Shown here piece after piece: positions 22,303 through 33,079 of a DNA stretch of 64,000 nt. Under the pieces are notes generated by a model. That model was not told the origin of the DNA. It made no database searches and saw nothing but the letters and a program-made list of their open reading frames with translations. The stretch comes from Prorocentrum cordatum (taxonomy: Eukaryota > Sar > Dinophyceae > Prorocentrales > Prorocentraceae): positions 456,008 to 520,007 of the forward strand of contig CAUYUJ010014593.1 of the NCBI GenBank assembly GCA_963575745.1, given 5' to 3'. Each line of letters opens with the position of its first letter. The stretch's first letter is position 1. The position numbers and the translations under genes were made by a program.

Positions 22303-23080
22303 GTGCGCGGGCTAAGGAGGAGGCAGCTCGGGCTGCAGCCTCCGCTGGCGCATAAGGACGATGCGCGCGCGTTTCTACCCCCAGGCCCCCCCCCAAAAAA
22401 AAAAAAAAAACGCGCGGGGCTGTTCTCTGTGAAGAAGTCAGGGCAGTCGAGAATTATGCTGGATGCACGGAGGGCGAACGCCAGATTTCGGACTCCACCA
22501 CATGTGAACCCCTTCACCGCCGAGGGCCTCGGCGACATCGAGGTCGTGGGCGACTCCCACGACGCCGCGCATTTTGCCGTCGGCATTGCGGACGTTGCCG
22601 ATGCCTTCCATCGCACGAAGATAGCCGACCACGTGTCTGAGCACTTCGGGCTTCCCTCCACAAGTGCTGGCGAGATGGGGCTCCACGAGCTGGGCGGCGT
22701 CAAGCTCGAGCCGTCGTGCGGGCTCGTGCCGCTGGCCACCGCGCCCCCCCGCCCCCCCCGCCCCCCATGGGCTTCACCTGGTCGGTGTTCTTCGCCCAGG
22801 ATACCGACGAGGAGGCCACAGCATCGGTCATCGATCGCCGTGGGCTCCTCGTTGACCACGGCAGGCCGCTGTTGCTGAGATGCCTGAGGGGCGGCTTGCA
22901 TCTCCGCCACTACGTCAACGTGGACAACGTCGGGGTCTTCGGCCGCAGTAGAGGCGCCGTGGAGGGGAACCATGGAGTAGCTGGTCGCGCCCTTCGAGGC
23001 GAGGGGCCTCAAGACGCACGAGCTGGAGATCTCGGAGGGAGAGGTCGAGGCGCTGGGCGTGACGCCGAACGCTGGCTGGC
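22303..23080 (+). pseudogene. Reverse transcriptase domain of the DIRS-like element
   Basis: After an A16 run, the frame reads GLFSVKKSGQSRIMLDARRA (RT block 1, 'K-G--R---DxR-xN'), then FRTPPHV, then FAVGIADVADAFHRTKIADH (block with the first catalytic Asp). A C-run near 22745-22766 changes the frame, after which MGFTWSVFFAQDT follows. LRHYVNVDNVGVFG near 22910 holds the catalytic box; the canonical form in this group is YVDN, so an NV insertion is visible here. A further frame change then gives LKTHELEISEGEVEALGVTP. Motif order and spacing are right for a DIRS/Ngaro-type RT, but three frames are needed. Confidence 0.7.
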
Positions 23081-23980
23081 GGCATGCGCGGCTCAGCTGT
23101 CGGCGCTATGGCGGTTGCGGCAGGCGCTGCGCGGGCTGCTGTGGCGGCGGCTGGTCACAGGGCAGGCTTTGGAGATCACCGTCGGGCACTGCGCTTTCGC
23201 TGGACTCATTCGTCGGGAGAGCCTGTCCTGCTTCAGTGCCGTCTACAGCTACATCAGGAAGCACTATTACGACTCCTGCGTGCTCTGGCTCAGTGTGAAG
23301 CAGGAGCTGTCGTGCTTCCAGGGCCTGCTGGTGACGCTGGTTGCCTCCTGGGAGCTGCGCTGGGACGGCGCCGCCTGTGCCGCGGACGCCTGCGACGGGG
23401 GCTTCGGCGTCTGCCTGCGGGGGCTGGGCGGCGAGCGAACTTCTCGATGCGGCCGCGTTCGGGGGCGGGGCCGCTTCCGACGCCCAGGTCACGTCCAGGC
23501 GCGTGCGGCTGCGCTTCGGGAGGCGCTGCCTGCGGCCGACATGCAGGGGCTGGAGCAGCTGGGAGCGGTCGGGCCCAGGGGCTCGAGTCCGCCGCCGAGT
23601 TCCAGGAGGTCCGTGCCGAGGACCTGGCGGAGGATGCATGGCACGCGCGCGGTGGCTGGCCCTCCAGTCACAGTGAAAACGTTCTCCTGCTTGAAGCCCG
23701 TGCTCTTCTCATGGGGGTCGATCGTGTCCTTCTCATTCGCCCGGGGCGAAATATGGGGTAGTTTCTGTTCTGTGATGATATAGCGCTTGTTCTGCGCTGC
23801 GATATGTATCGTACGAGAAGCTACAGGCTCCTTTTGATTATCAGAAAGCTCGCTTGCCTCAGCCCTGCCAGGAACGTGCGTTTTTCGGTTAGGTGGATCC
23901 CGTCGGAGCTCAACCCTGCGGACTGGCCTTCCCGTCTTTTCTGCGCCGAGAAGCCTTCGGGCCTGGCCCGAGGCCCAGGT
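23080..23980 (+). pseudogene. RNase H domain of the DIRS-like element
   Basis: It opens with LRQALRGLLWRRLVTGQALE and ITVGHCAFAGLIRRESLSCF, then AVYSYIRKHYYDSCVLWLS: the thumb/connection region in which 'GH-TFLGLIRR' is typical. The RNase H core follows with ACAADACDGGFGVCLRGL (first catalytic Asp in the 'DAS-xGxGV' position). After a frame change, LLLEARALLMGVDRVLL carries the conserved Glu. FLFCDDIALVLRCD follows an in-frame TAG at 23759-23761. The domain ends with FSVRWIPSELNPADWPSRLF (about 23881-23940), the diagnostic C-terminal signature of DIRS-type RNase H. One frameshift and one stop interrupt it. Confidence 0.75.
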
Positions 23981-24737
23981 CGAGCCCAGGCGAGGTTGTT
24001 TTTGAGGGGGCCTCTCGTGGGCCTGACCCTCCTAGTTGTTTAAATAGGTGATCTAAGAGAGGGGGGATCTCTGACCCCCCCTCAGAACTACGCACCCCAG
24101 GAACGAGTTCTAAAACTTTGTGATCTGATCAAGCTCGAACCCGACGGCTCCAGGAACGTGCAGGTTCTCCGGCTCGCTGAGATTTTTGAGCCTCCTCTGG
24201 CTCCCGCGGTTTGCCTGCGCCCCAGCAGTGGCAACAAGCATCGAGGACTTCTGCATTCAACCGTGGCCGTTTCGGACCCGAGCTTGTTTGAGTCTCGGAT
24301 TATGGGACAGTCGTGCGGCGGCTCGCGGGCGGGCGATCACTGCGGGAGCCGAGATGGCGAGCTAGCCGCCAGCGCCTCGCCGAGTCAGGGCGCTGCCGCG
24401 CGGGAGCGGCCCATCCTCCGCCTCGCGGGCCTCCTCGCAGCCGGCGGCCAAGCGGGTTCGGACGTTGACTCCAGCCTGTGCCAGGCGGCAGCTTGGCGAC
24501 CCGCGATCTGGCGAAGGACCGCGGGGGGCGGGGCGTGCTGCTCAGGCCTGGCCTCGCGAGGCCCGAGCTCAAGTCGCTGGCCGAGCAGGCGGCGGTCTCG
24601 CGCGGCATCTTATAGCGCGCCATTGGCGGCTCGGCGCTGAAGCGGAGCGCGCCGTCGGACTCCACTTCGAGCGAGTCCGTCGGCTGGGGCGGCGGGCCCG
24701 CGCGCTCGCGCAGGCTGGAGCGCCGTGGCAGGCGGCG

Positions 24738-25906
24738 ACTGGAGCGCTGGCTGGGGGGCTGATGGAGCGCGACTCTCAGCTCAACGGCCTGAGCTTGCTG
24801 GAGCAGCGCGCGGCGCGGACGCGCACCGAGAAGCACTGCGCGACGGAGCTCAAGGCGTTCGCGAAGTGGGCTGGAGTGGCCAGCGCACAGGAGATAGTTG
24901 CCGACAAGCTGGACGCGCTCTTGGCGACGTACTGCGAGGAGCTCTGGTTGCGCGGAGAGGCCCCGTCAATGGGGATGAAGGTTATCGCGTCGGCGCTCCA
25001 CGTGATGCCACAGTTCGGCAAGGTGGGGGGCCTGGGCCTGCCGAGGAGCTGGCGAGCTCTCAAAAGGTGGGTCAACGTGGTGCCGCCTCGGGAGCGCGTG
25101 CCCGGGCCTTCCCCGTCTGGGCGGCCATTGTCAATGCCCTCGTCGACAACGGAAAGTTGGAGATGGGGCTGAGCGCGCTGGTGATGTGGAGCACGCACTG
25201 CCGCCCGGAGCCTGCTGGCGATTCGGCCCGAGGACCTCGTGCGCCCGAGCTCCGTGTGCGGTCACTGGGGGGCTCTCCAGTCTCCCCGCCGCCCTCTGGT
25301 CGAAACCTGGCCCCCAGCAGCGCCGACCGCGCCGGCGCGTCCGACGGGCGGCAGGCAACAGGCGGCGGGCGCGCCAGCAGCAGTGGCAGAAGAAGCAGCA
25401 GCAGCAGCAGCAGCCGCGGCGCCAAGGACCAGCCGCTGATTGCCCCGCCTCTGGTCACGGGGCCCGCCGCGCGCCAATGGCCACAACCCTTAGACCCCGA
25501 CGCGGGGCAGCAGCTGTATAGAGCTAAGATCGGCGGCATCCAGTGGGACCCCCCCGGGGAGACACCTGGCAGGACGATGAGGCGGCTTCAAGTAACCCTC
25601 GGGGCGATGTCCACAAGCGCCAGGTACGCGTTCGCCGAGCAGCATGCCGTGCCCGGCAGCAAAGGCGCGCTCGACCCGCTACGGCACGACCAGCAAACTT
25701 GCGTAAATTTCTCGTCCTCCTCCCGCAGCCACAACTGCGACGTGCGGGCCATGGACGTCGCGCTGGACCTCGGCGCTGGCTCAGCTGCGCCGTCGCGGCA
25801 CCTGGGAGGAAGTGGCGGCGCGGGCAGGGGGCGCCGGGCGGCGGAGGGCCACGCGGACAGCCGCGCACCCAGGAAGGGCAAGAAACAGTGGAAGGTCGTC
25901 ACCTAA
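24738..25906 (+). pseudogene. Tyrosine recombinase of the DIRS-like element
   Basis: The N-terminal helical domain reads LSLLEQRAARTRTEKHCATE, then LKAFAKWAGV, LDALLATYCEELWLRGEAPS and LPRSWRALKRWVNVVPPRER. This is the SAM-like arm typical of these recombinases ('SLLE--AV-T-T---Y---L--F--W'). A frameshift near 25100 leads to FPVWAAIVNALVDNGKLEMG and LSALVMWSTHCRP, where the Arg corresponds to the first catalytic Arg of 'YLRPGE'. Another shift gives SLLAIRPEDLVRPSS. Near 25780 LAQLRRRGTWEEVAAR may be a remnant of the 'RRGRW' block preceding the catalytic Tyr, but His-x-x-Arg and Tyr are not clearly preserved. A CAG run near 25400 gives a Ser/Ala/Gln-rich insert. Confidence 0.6.
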
Positions 25907-27229
25907 AGCTCTGCGGGCGCGCCCGCCCTCGTTTCGCATTAGTCTGCCGCCGCCCCGCCCTTCCTGCCCCTCGCCGCCAGCTGCTCGCCAGTGGCCCCGT
26001 CGCCCCTCGCTGGCCGCTCAGGGCGGCTGCGGCGGCCAGGGCGGCTCGCGCGCGTGCCCCCGCCAGCGCCGCGGACGCAGCTGACGCCTTCGGGCGAGTC
26101 GGCGCAGTCCGTGATCGCTGGCCCGCACCACGCGCCGCCTGCACCACCCCGCGCCGACGCTCCCTGCGTCCGTCGGTGCCAGTGGTGCGTGTGTTCTATA
26201 TGTTTTCACCTCTGGCTGGATGCTGCCTGCTCGCAAGCCCCTGACCTCCCTCAGCGGCGCTTGCTCTTCCCGCCGCTCCTGGGCCCTGCGCGGCGCAAAG
26301 GTGCATTCCGGGGTGGTGGCCCCGCGCCGCCCTCCTTGCCATCGCTGCCTCCTGGGGCCCCCCGCTCCTTCCGCCCCTCCTCAGGCAGCCGGGCTCGCAG
26401 CGGCTCTGACGGCCCTGGCTTCCTGCCCCCCCCTGCTCCACATGTCAAATTTCCTCGTTGGCGCACGGAGCCCCCGAGTGCACGTGGTCCAGCTTGTGCT
26501 CTCCTGACCGTCGGCCGACTGCGTTGACTACGCCCACTGTTCCCGGCGGCGGTGTCCACGACACTTTCGTGTTCACTTGACCGCGTGCTTGAGGCGCGCA
26601 CCTGCCAGTTCCTGGTCAGTTCTCCTCAGATGTCGACGAACTAGTTCGGGAGTGCGCGTGGTTTCTTTTGATCCGTTGTCTCAGGTTCAGTTGCGGTGTT
26701 GATCGCGTCCATCGTTTCCCAGGCGACCCCGCTTTGCCGTTCGCGTTAACTCTGTTCACGGTTCGACGAAAAGTGTCCGGATCAGTACTCCCTTCAGGAG
26801 TCTCGTTGTGTGCGACTTTGGTGGCGCCACTTCCATGCACCAGTTTCCAGGTCAGTGTGTTCTTCCTGGCCTAGCTGGTGTCAGCGTTCCTTCGTGATGG
26901 TGCTCCTGGCTTCATCCTGGTATCGCTCCCGCGCCATTTTGGCTGCGCTCCAACCTCGGTTGGCTAATTTTGCATGCGTTCGCTCCTGGGCCTGCTTCTT
27001 GGCAGCTGCAGCCCGCACCTCCTCGCGCAGTCCGGTGAGCCTAGGTGCTGCTTAGGCCGCCGGTTTGTCGGCGCGTTCGGAAATTAGGTTCGCACGTGGC
27101 CCGCCCGACCCTTGACGCTGCTGGCGCGCCCGCCTGCGGCCGCGACGGAAAAAAATATCCCCACCAGCCCATCCAGTAACGATGCCCAGGCAAGTTGAAG
27201 TGATCAGGGAAGTGCGGCAGCAAAGAGGA
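25907..27229. other. No gene recognised
   Basis: GC-rich sequence downstream of the recombinase relic may include the 3' terminus of the DIRS-like element. I find no domain. A 12-nt spliced-leader-like string (GCCATTTTGGCT) near 26934-26945 is discussed under rejected observations. Confidence 0.4.
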
Positions 27230-27440
27230 GGACTGCCGAACCGTACGATTCTTGGTGGCCTCTTGGGACGTTTTGGGGGTCTCTTGGCGATCCTGGGGGG
27301 TTTTTCGGGGTCTTGGGTGTTTCGGGGGGGGGGGGGGGGGGGCATCTTGGGGCCATCTTGGGACCTCGTGGGGCCTCCTGGGCGCTTCTTGGGGCCATCT
27401 TGGAGGAGATCGGTCAACGAAGGGGGGTCCCTCAATTAAG
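27230..27440. repeat. TCTTGGGGCC-type dispersed tract 2
   Basis: CCTCTTGGGACGTTTTGGGG, CATCTTGGGGCCATCTTGGG and CTTCTTGGGGCCATCTTGG recur with 10-20-bp spacing around an 18-nt G run near 27330-27346. Confidence 0.7.
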
Positions 27441-27519
27441 GTCCCCCCCAGGAGGCCAAACTGGGGCCAAAACCTTAGTAAAATCAATGAGTTTGGTTTC
27501 CTCGCCGAGGCCGTTTTGG

Positions 27520-27690
27520 ACGCTCTAACTACCCGCGGCGCCCCCCGTCCAGGTCCAGGGGAGGGGGCAGGGGGAGGGGTAAACTCCCCCCCGAAAGGGG
27601 AAGAGGGAGGGGTGGAAGAGGAAACGCCCTAAACCACCGACGCCCAGAGGGCTGGTGGGATTCTTCGAAAGTTCTTTGATTTGTTCGGGG
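27520..27690. repeat. Dispersed module, copy 1 (intact)
   Basis: GGCGCCCCCCGTCCAGGTCC, AGGGGAGGGGGCAGGGGGAG, CCCGAAAGGGGAAGAGG and CGACGCCCAGAGGGCTGGTG appear contiguously. The same phrases in the same order occur at 38548-38606 and 39057-39150, separated there by about 450 bp. Both copies lie just downstream of a TCTTGGGGCC-type tract. Confidence 0.7.
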
Positions 27691-28039
27691 GCCAAGATCA
27701 TTTCATTCCTGAGTGTTCTATCCTGGGCCTCTTCTTGGCCACTCAGGGGCCAGGAACAATTAGAGACGAGCACAATTAGAAATGAGCACGATTAGAAATG
27801 AACGACGTGTCTGGTGGACTTTGTATCCGAATGTGCGAGAGGCCAAAAAGGAGACCCCAATGCGGTGGGGGCCTTCGCTAGTGAATGTGCCCAGGAGGCT
27901 GCTGGCCCAGGAGGGTTCATGAGGGCGGCGGCGATATCCATGGCTGGTCCACGATTCGAATTCCACCGATTTCGGGACACTGCATTTCCGTGTCCAATGC
28001 CCCACCGTTATGGAGAACGTCTCGCCACCCATTCGCGCA
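27691..28039. other. No feature recognised
   Basis: Mixed sequence including short repeats of ATTAGAAATGAGCACG near 27770-27800. Confidence 0.4.
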
Positions 28040-28125
28040 AGTAAGGACAATTTAGAAGACGAGTAAGCGCGGCGCCAAGGCGAGAGCCTCTTTTTGAAAA
28101 CGACCCGCCGTTCATCAGCCCCTTG
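28040..28125 (+). repeat. Single ~82-bp unit related to the ~740-bp repeat
   Basis: Contains AAGCGCGGCGCCAAGGCGAG, then TTTTTGAAAACGACCCGCCG, matching one internal unit without the element's termini. Confidence 0.6.
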
Positions 28126-28536
28126 ATTGTGGAACACGACGGTGTGCAGCGCCAGCAAAACAAGAACCGCACTTTTAAAACCGTTTTGTGGTCCACGCGC
28201 CAAGACCAATCTGAAGCCATTTGTTTTGAGGCCTGCTGCGGCGACGAGGACGATGCAGACGAGGATGTGGATGATGCTGGAAACGGCGTGCTTGGGAACG
28301 GTTGGGGAGGGAAGCGTTTGGGCGCGCTTGGGATCGCCTTGGTTCTTATGGCGCCGCCTGGGGCAGCCTGGTCCCTGATCGGAACCGGTGATGAGGAACC
28401 CTAAACGGATCGATTCGTTATGTCTTTGTTGTCGATGTATTGTTTGTTGTTCCGCCAATGTGGCCCATGAAGTTTTCGTGGCCACCATTCCCTGTTGAAG
28501 ATTAGCAAAGGCGCGCCGAGCATGATTTGTTTACAT
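28126..28536. other. No gene recognised
   Basis: Mixed composition; short acidic frames near a GACGAGGACGATG run, no domain. Confidence 0.4.
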
Positions 28537-28890
28537 CAGATGGTGAGGGTTGGGTCGGGCGGATGTGCACCGAATGCTTTTGTTGCGCAAGATGGTGCGG
28601 GTTGGGTCAAGTGGATGTGCACCGAATCACGTATGAGGCATAAGATGATGAGGGTTGGGTTGGGTGGATGTGGACCAAATCGAAGTCGCTGCATCGAATG
28701 GTAAGGGTTGGGTCGTATGGCTGTGCGCCGAATAGTTGATTGGCCTGGTCAGCCATACGTTTCAAGTTTGCCCTTAACTTTCTTCTCACCAGAAAGGCAT
28801 TCGTTGCATCGGATGGTGAGGGTTGGGTCAGTGGGATACGCGCCGAATAGCATGTGTTGCGTATGGTGCTGAGGGTTGGGTCGTTGGCTT
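28537..28890. repeat. ~53-bp minisatellite
   Basis: GATGGTGAGGGTTGGGTCGG plus GGATGTGCACCGAATG recurs with starts near 28539, 28591, 28645, 28698, 28811 and 28864. One interval is a double unit, disrupted by a TCAGCCATACG stretch. Confidence 0.75.
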
Positions 28891-28904
28891 GTGTGGATAT
28901 GCGC

Positions 28905-29110
28905 GGCGCTGGCGCGAGAACCACATTTTGAAAAAAACAGGCCTCCAATCTTGAATATGTAGCAAGTTTTTTAGACGATTCCGCGCGGCGCTAAGGCGAG
29001 AGCCACATTTGAACACGTCCCGGCTTCCATCCTTGAAGCTCGTGCAAGTTTTCAAGACGATTGTGTGCAGCGCTGAGGCGAGAGCCGCATTTTGAAATCA
29101 CGCAGGCTCC
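28905..29110 (+). repeat. Three ~82-bp units related to the ~740-bp repeat
   Basis: Units carry ATGCGCGGCGCTGGCGCGAG, CGCGCGGCGCTAAGGCGAGA and TGTGCAGCGCTGAGGCGAGA, followed by the ACATTTTGAAAA-type segment. Flanking termini of the long repeat are absent; a GGA tract follows, as in complete copies. Confidence 0.65.
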
Positions 29111-29154
29111 ATGCTGGAATCTGTTCTGAATTTCAAGTTTCAGGAGCATAGTTG

Positions 29155-29232
29155 GAAGGAGGAGGAGGAGGAGGAAGAGGAGTGAGAGGGGAGGGAGAAC
29201 TGTATATATATATATATATATATATATATTCG
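29155..29232. repeat. (GGA)n then (TA)n
   Basis: A short GGA run is followed after about 20 bp by about 14 TA units (29201-29229). Confidence 0.9.
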
Positions 29233-30616
29233 CCCTCCTCCCTCGTATTCCTCCCCCCTCCTTTTTCTCGTCAGCCCCCCGGCCGAGAGGCACCATGGAG
29301 CCGTTCCAGGTCGCCCACCTAGACGGTCTGCAGGATGGAGTGGACGATGCAGGGCAAGGAGAAGGGAATTGGGGATGAAGGGGGAGGGAGGAGGGGTTGA
29401 AGACGAAGGGGTGGGTTCGGACGATTTCGTTGGTTCTCGTCGGCTTTCCCGCCTCCGGAAGCTTTCCAGCGGTTGCGCCTCGCCGAAGCGTTCCAGGGGT
29501 GCCCGGATCGTCCCGAACGGCCACCGGAGAGCCGAGTTCTGGGCCGAAGCCCGACGGCAAGATTATGGGAGGACCACGACGAGGTGCGATGAGGAGGAGG
29601 AGGAGGATGAGAAGAAGGAGGAGAAGGAGGGATTGACGGTTAGAGGAGCAGCACATGTTCGGTGGTTTTGTCTTGATGTTTTCGTTTCTGTTTCGCCCCC
29701 CGTCCTGGGAGGCCCTCGTCGGCACCGCGGCATGTGCTTCGAGGACTTGGTCAGAACCCGTTCTGGGGGCCGATTTTGAGGGTCAATACAGGGCCCGTCT
29801 TAATATTGACCAGGTGTCATAGAAGCCCTCGCCTCATCAACGATCTTGCGTTATCTCGTGATCCAGCCAGTTGGGTTGAGTCTTCTTTCCGATCCACGCT
29901 TGTCAGCTCAGTTGTTTGTTCGACGATCCGATGCTACCAAACTATCCCTAGGCGGGATATCGTCTATCATTGGGATCACGTCCGTTGATGGTGATACGCG
30001 TGCTAATATTCCCATCCAAATGGTCATCGACAAGCAGTTGCGACTGAATGGGCAACAGTGCGCGAGGTACATGAGCGCGGGTAACGCAGCAGAGCCGCAT
30101 CATCGAGGGATTCAGCTTGAAGAAGATGTTCAAACCAGCGCTGGACATTAGCAGAGTTTCGTTTGACGCAGGCTCAGTTATCATCTGGGTCATCTCCGAC
30201 GCCATGGGAGCCAGCCGCACCTGCAGGGGCCTTTGTTGAGGCCGCTGACTCAGCAGCTAAGTAGGACCCAAGTCCTGAATGCCACCTGGATCAGCGCCCT
30301 TGGAGTCCAGATGATGTAGCACCTCCAATGCGTGTTCCGAGCGTTGGTCCCTTCACTCCAGAGCCTTCGATTAGGACTGTTGGATGCCGATCAGCTTCAG
30401 TGAACTGCGTCCCTCGTCCGGATGCCATAAGCCCTCCTATTCCAGAATATACGGAATTCAACGGGAGTCCATCCCAGGGTGCCTGTCCTCAGACGATGTC
30501 GGTATGGCTCTCATTGGACTCGCCCATGCGCGCGTAAAACACAGTACTTTCAACAGTTTGGTCGTCGACTGCATTGGCGTTGTGAGGAACACTATCGCTA
30601 TCGCAGGGCTCGTTTC
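29233..30616. other. No gene recognised
   Basis: Moderate-complexity DNA. Segments around 29870-30240 translate into fairly balanced peptides on both strands (for example IPIQMVIDKQLRLNGQQCAR on plus), but stops are frequent and no family is recognised. It could be an old element. Confidence 0.35.
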
Positions 30617-30835
30617 GATGCCGCCGATTCGATTCGATTCGACCTCGATGGATTCCGATGCCGATTCGATTCGATTTTGGATTCCGATTTGGGTTCTGAT
30701 TTCTCAATGCACGCACACTAGCCACTAGCCTGCCGATTTCCGCCGATTCGACTTTTCCCGACTCGGCTGCCGATTTCCGCCGATCCGGTTCATGTCGACT
30801 TCCGATCCGACTTGTCGATTCGATTCTGGGCTCTC
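30617..30835. repeat. CGATTCGATT-type satellite
   Basis: GATTCGATTCGATTCGACC, GCCGATTCGATTCGATTTTGG and TGCCGATTTCCGCCGATTCG alternate. The underlying period is 5 bp, drifting into a ~25-bp higher-order unit. Confidence 0.75.
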
Positions 30836-31285
30836 CTGCTATCGGGGCAAGTGGCAGCAGACCTGCAGTGCAACTCTCACATCTTCGAAGCTTCTCGGAT
30901 GCGCATGGAAAGTCATTGGCAGAATGCAGCGTCGCCCAAGCAGTGATGATTTGCTGACCCGTTGCTGTACCTTGCCTTCCAGGGCCATCTCGTCTACGCC
31001 TTCTTTACATTCATTTGCGCCATTTTGAATATAGGAGGTCTTGACTTAACGCCTAATTGGTCGGTTAATGGAGTTGTAGGTTGCGGGGTCTTCATGCTCG
31101 TCCGCATGTGAGTCGGAGTGCGGCCAGAGAAATCAAGACATCAGACTCTGATGATCAGAGCCACTACATCTCACAGGAAGCTACTGTCCCCGTTTGAAAA
31201 TGTGGGTCGACTCTCAGAAGGCACTGGTGACGAAAACCTGTTGCACACTGGGACCCAGGTCCCAGCCATTGCACTCGCATGCACA
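30836..31285. other. No gene recognised
   Basis: Mixed sequence with no motif in any frame. Confidence 0.4.
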
Positions 31286-31472
31286 CACCAACAGCAAGAA
31301 CAACAACAACGACAACAACGACGACGACAACATCAACAGCATCAACATCAACACCAACAACATCAGCAACACCAATGCCATCGTCATCAACACCAACAAC
31401 AGCAGCAACAACAAGGACATCAGCAGCATCATCATCATCATCATCAACAACAACAACATCAACATCAACATT
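31286..31472. repeat. Imperfect (AAC/ATC)n trinucleotide array
   Basis: CAA, CAT, CAG and GAC triplets in register for about 185 bp. Gln/His, Asn/Ile and Thr/Ser frames result. Confidence 0.9.
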
Positions 31473-31494
31473 ATTTATTATCGCTTCGCTCATT

Positions 31495-31625
31495 CCGCCC
31501 GCCCTGGAGCGCTATTTGGGGCCTCTTGGGGCCGTCTTAGGGGCCTCTTGGAGGCTTCTTGGGAGCGTCTTGGGGCTTCTTGGCGGCGTCTTGGGCTCTG
31601 GGGGGCCCCTTGGGGCGGGAGGGGG
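31495..31625. repeat. TCTTGGGGCC-type dispersed tract 3
   Basis: TTTGGGGCCTCTTGGGGCCG, CTTAGGGGCCTCTTGGAGGC and GTCTTGGGGCTTCTTGGCGG: a 10-12-bp decayed unit. Confidence 0.75.
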
Positions 31626-31639
31626 GGTAGTCGATTGCA

Positions 31640-32219
31640 GCCACCCCCTCTGAGGCCACGATCCTCGTGAGTGGTGGCGAAAAATAGCCTCCCCCCTGGG
31701 GATCGCCCGGGACCCAGCCAGGGATCGGCCGGGGTATTTTTCGTCCATGCATGGGCCCCCAGGGGCCGCCCCGCGCGCGCGAACTCGAAATATTGTTAAG
31801 TAGTTACCGGAGATCTTAGCACGCCTCTAGCCCGTTCGGCCGGCGAATTAGCAACAGCAGCATTCGCCACTTCTCGAAACAGTAGGCGTACACAACGCAC
31901 GGTCCCGACATTATCACGAAGACAAACCTTGGAGTGGAGTGCTTTGAATGGGTTCGCCTCCCTCGTCAGATGGTTCCGAGGCTGCAGAAACCCGAGTCTG
32001 TGACAATGTGTGACATCAATGTTGATATAAGATCCTATAGCCGAGCTGCCTGGCATGGTGACGATTCACTGGCGGCAGTACTTTGGAAGTACTTGGCGAG
32101 ACCGCGACTTCTGAGTAAAGTGGCATCGGTAAGCATATAGAAACGCAGTGAGGCCAATTTTAGTTAAATCACCAGTGCACAAGAGAAAAACTCAATCAGT
32201 AGATGGTATTACAGTTACT
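31640..32219. other. No gene recognised
   Basis: Mixed sequence. A short inverted pair (GATCGCCCGGGACCCAGCC / GGGATCGGCCGGGGTATT) is weak. Nothing coding is identified. Confidence 0.4.
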
Positions 32220-32420
32220 GATATGGATATTGAGATTGATGGTGAGATCGATCGTTGAATCGATAGTGAGGGCGATTGTAAGTTCCATCGTGAGACCGAT
32301 AGTGCAGTCGATTCAATGAGGTCGACAGTGAGTTCGATGATGGGATCGTTGATGAGATCGATTGTGAGATTGCTAGAGAGATCTATAGAGAGGTGGGTAA
32401 TTGAGATCGGTGGTGAGACC
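32220..32420. repeat. GAGATCGATGGT-type minisatellite
   Basis: GAGATTGATGGTGAGATCGA, AGTGAGGGCGATTGTAAGTT and GTGAGACCGATAGTGCAGTC share a drifting unit of about 15-20 bp. Confidence 0.65.
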
Positions 32421-32869
32421 GATCGATAAGAAGAACGACCAGGAACACGGGAACCCGGGAACCTCGCCGGCCACCGAAATTGGCTTGGAATCCGGAACTG
32501 GAATCGAGAACCCGGGAACCCGGCCGCCCACCGAGTTCGGCCCCGAGTTTTCGTTAATTTTTGTTTCTGGTCAATCTAGGCCGAAAACCTGTGCAGACGA
32601 ATAAATTCAAAAGCGTGTATACGAGAGCTAACAAACGCTAGGCCTGAGCGGCCGCCACTTCGTCAAGCGACACCTTTGTGCGCAGCCTTTCGCCGGATGG
32701 TCTCCCATGCCACCGCGTTGGCAGGGCGGAGGGGGGACATCTTCCACATAGGAAAACCGGTTTCACGCGATGACGCGTATGGGGGTACAGTCGACGACAA
32801 TCTAGCATTCATTGGGGAATGTCTTGGTGCCTTCTTATTGTTTACTTGGTTTCTCTTGGGACCCTCTTG
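32421..32869. other. No gene recognised; short GGGAACCCGG repeat
   Basis: GGGAACCCGGGAACC occurs at about 32450 and again near 32510, each followed by a GCC-CCCACCGA phrase (unit about 60 bp). Otherwise featureless. Confidence 0.4.
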
Positions 32870-33050
32870 GGGGCAGCGAGGAGGACGAATCGGAGTCAGA
32901 CGAGGAGGACGACGACCAGGGCAAGAACGAGGATGAGGACGAGGACGGTGAGAAGGAGGACGATAAGGGCGATAAGGAGAAGGAGGAGAATGAGGTGGAC
33001 GACGACGAAACGAAGAAAAGGATGGGGATGATGAAGAGGAGGGAACAGTG
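32870..33050. repeat. Purine-rich (GAG/GAC)n tract
   Basis: Aspartate/glutamate-encoding triplets (GAGGACGACGACC, GAGGATGAGGACG, AAGGAGGACGATAAGGG). An acidic plus frame spans it but has no domain. Confidence 0.75.
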
Positions 33051-33079
33051 AGGAGGAGACCTCTCTCGGTGCCTTCTTG

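Larger units (their letters stand above)
18681..25906 (+). mobile_element. Degenerate DIRS-like (tyrosine recombinase) retrotransposon
   Basis: The plus strand carries, in order, a gag-like ORF1 (18681-20467), the start of a pol-like ORF (20586-20822), reverse transcriptase (22303-23080), RNase H (23080-23980) and a tyrosine recombinase (24738-25906). This gene order and the RT/RNase H sequence type fit DIRS-group retrotransposons, which use a tyrosine recombinase instead of an integrase. Every ORF is broken by frameshifts, several at C or A homopolymers, and by stops, so the copy is probably inactive. Homopolymer sequencing errors could explain part of the damage. I could not define the terminal repeats, so the ends given are those of coding similarity, not of the element. 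Confidence 0.75.

Noticed and set aside
26934-26945. GCCATTTTGGCT, matching 12 nt of the dinoflagellate spliced leader
   Set aside because: Only the core matches; the flanks do not continue as the 22-nt leader and no processed gene follows. A 12-nt palindrome-like string can occur by chance. A genome-wide count of full-length relict leaders would be needed.
27230-27440. TTGGGG runs reminiscent of ciliate telomeres
   Set aside because: The repeat unit is 10-12 bp with TCTTGGGGCC phrasing, internal to the contig and irregular, not a TTGGGG hexamer array.
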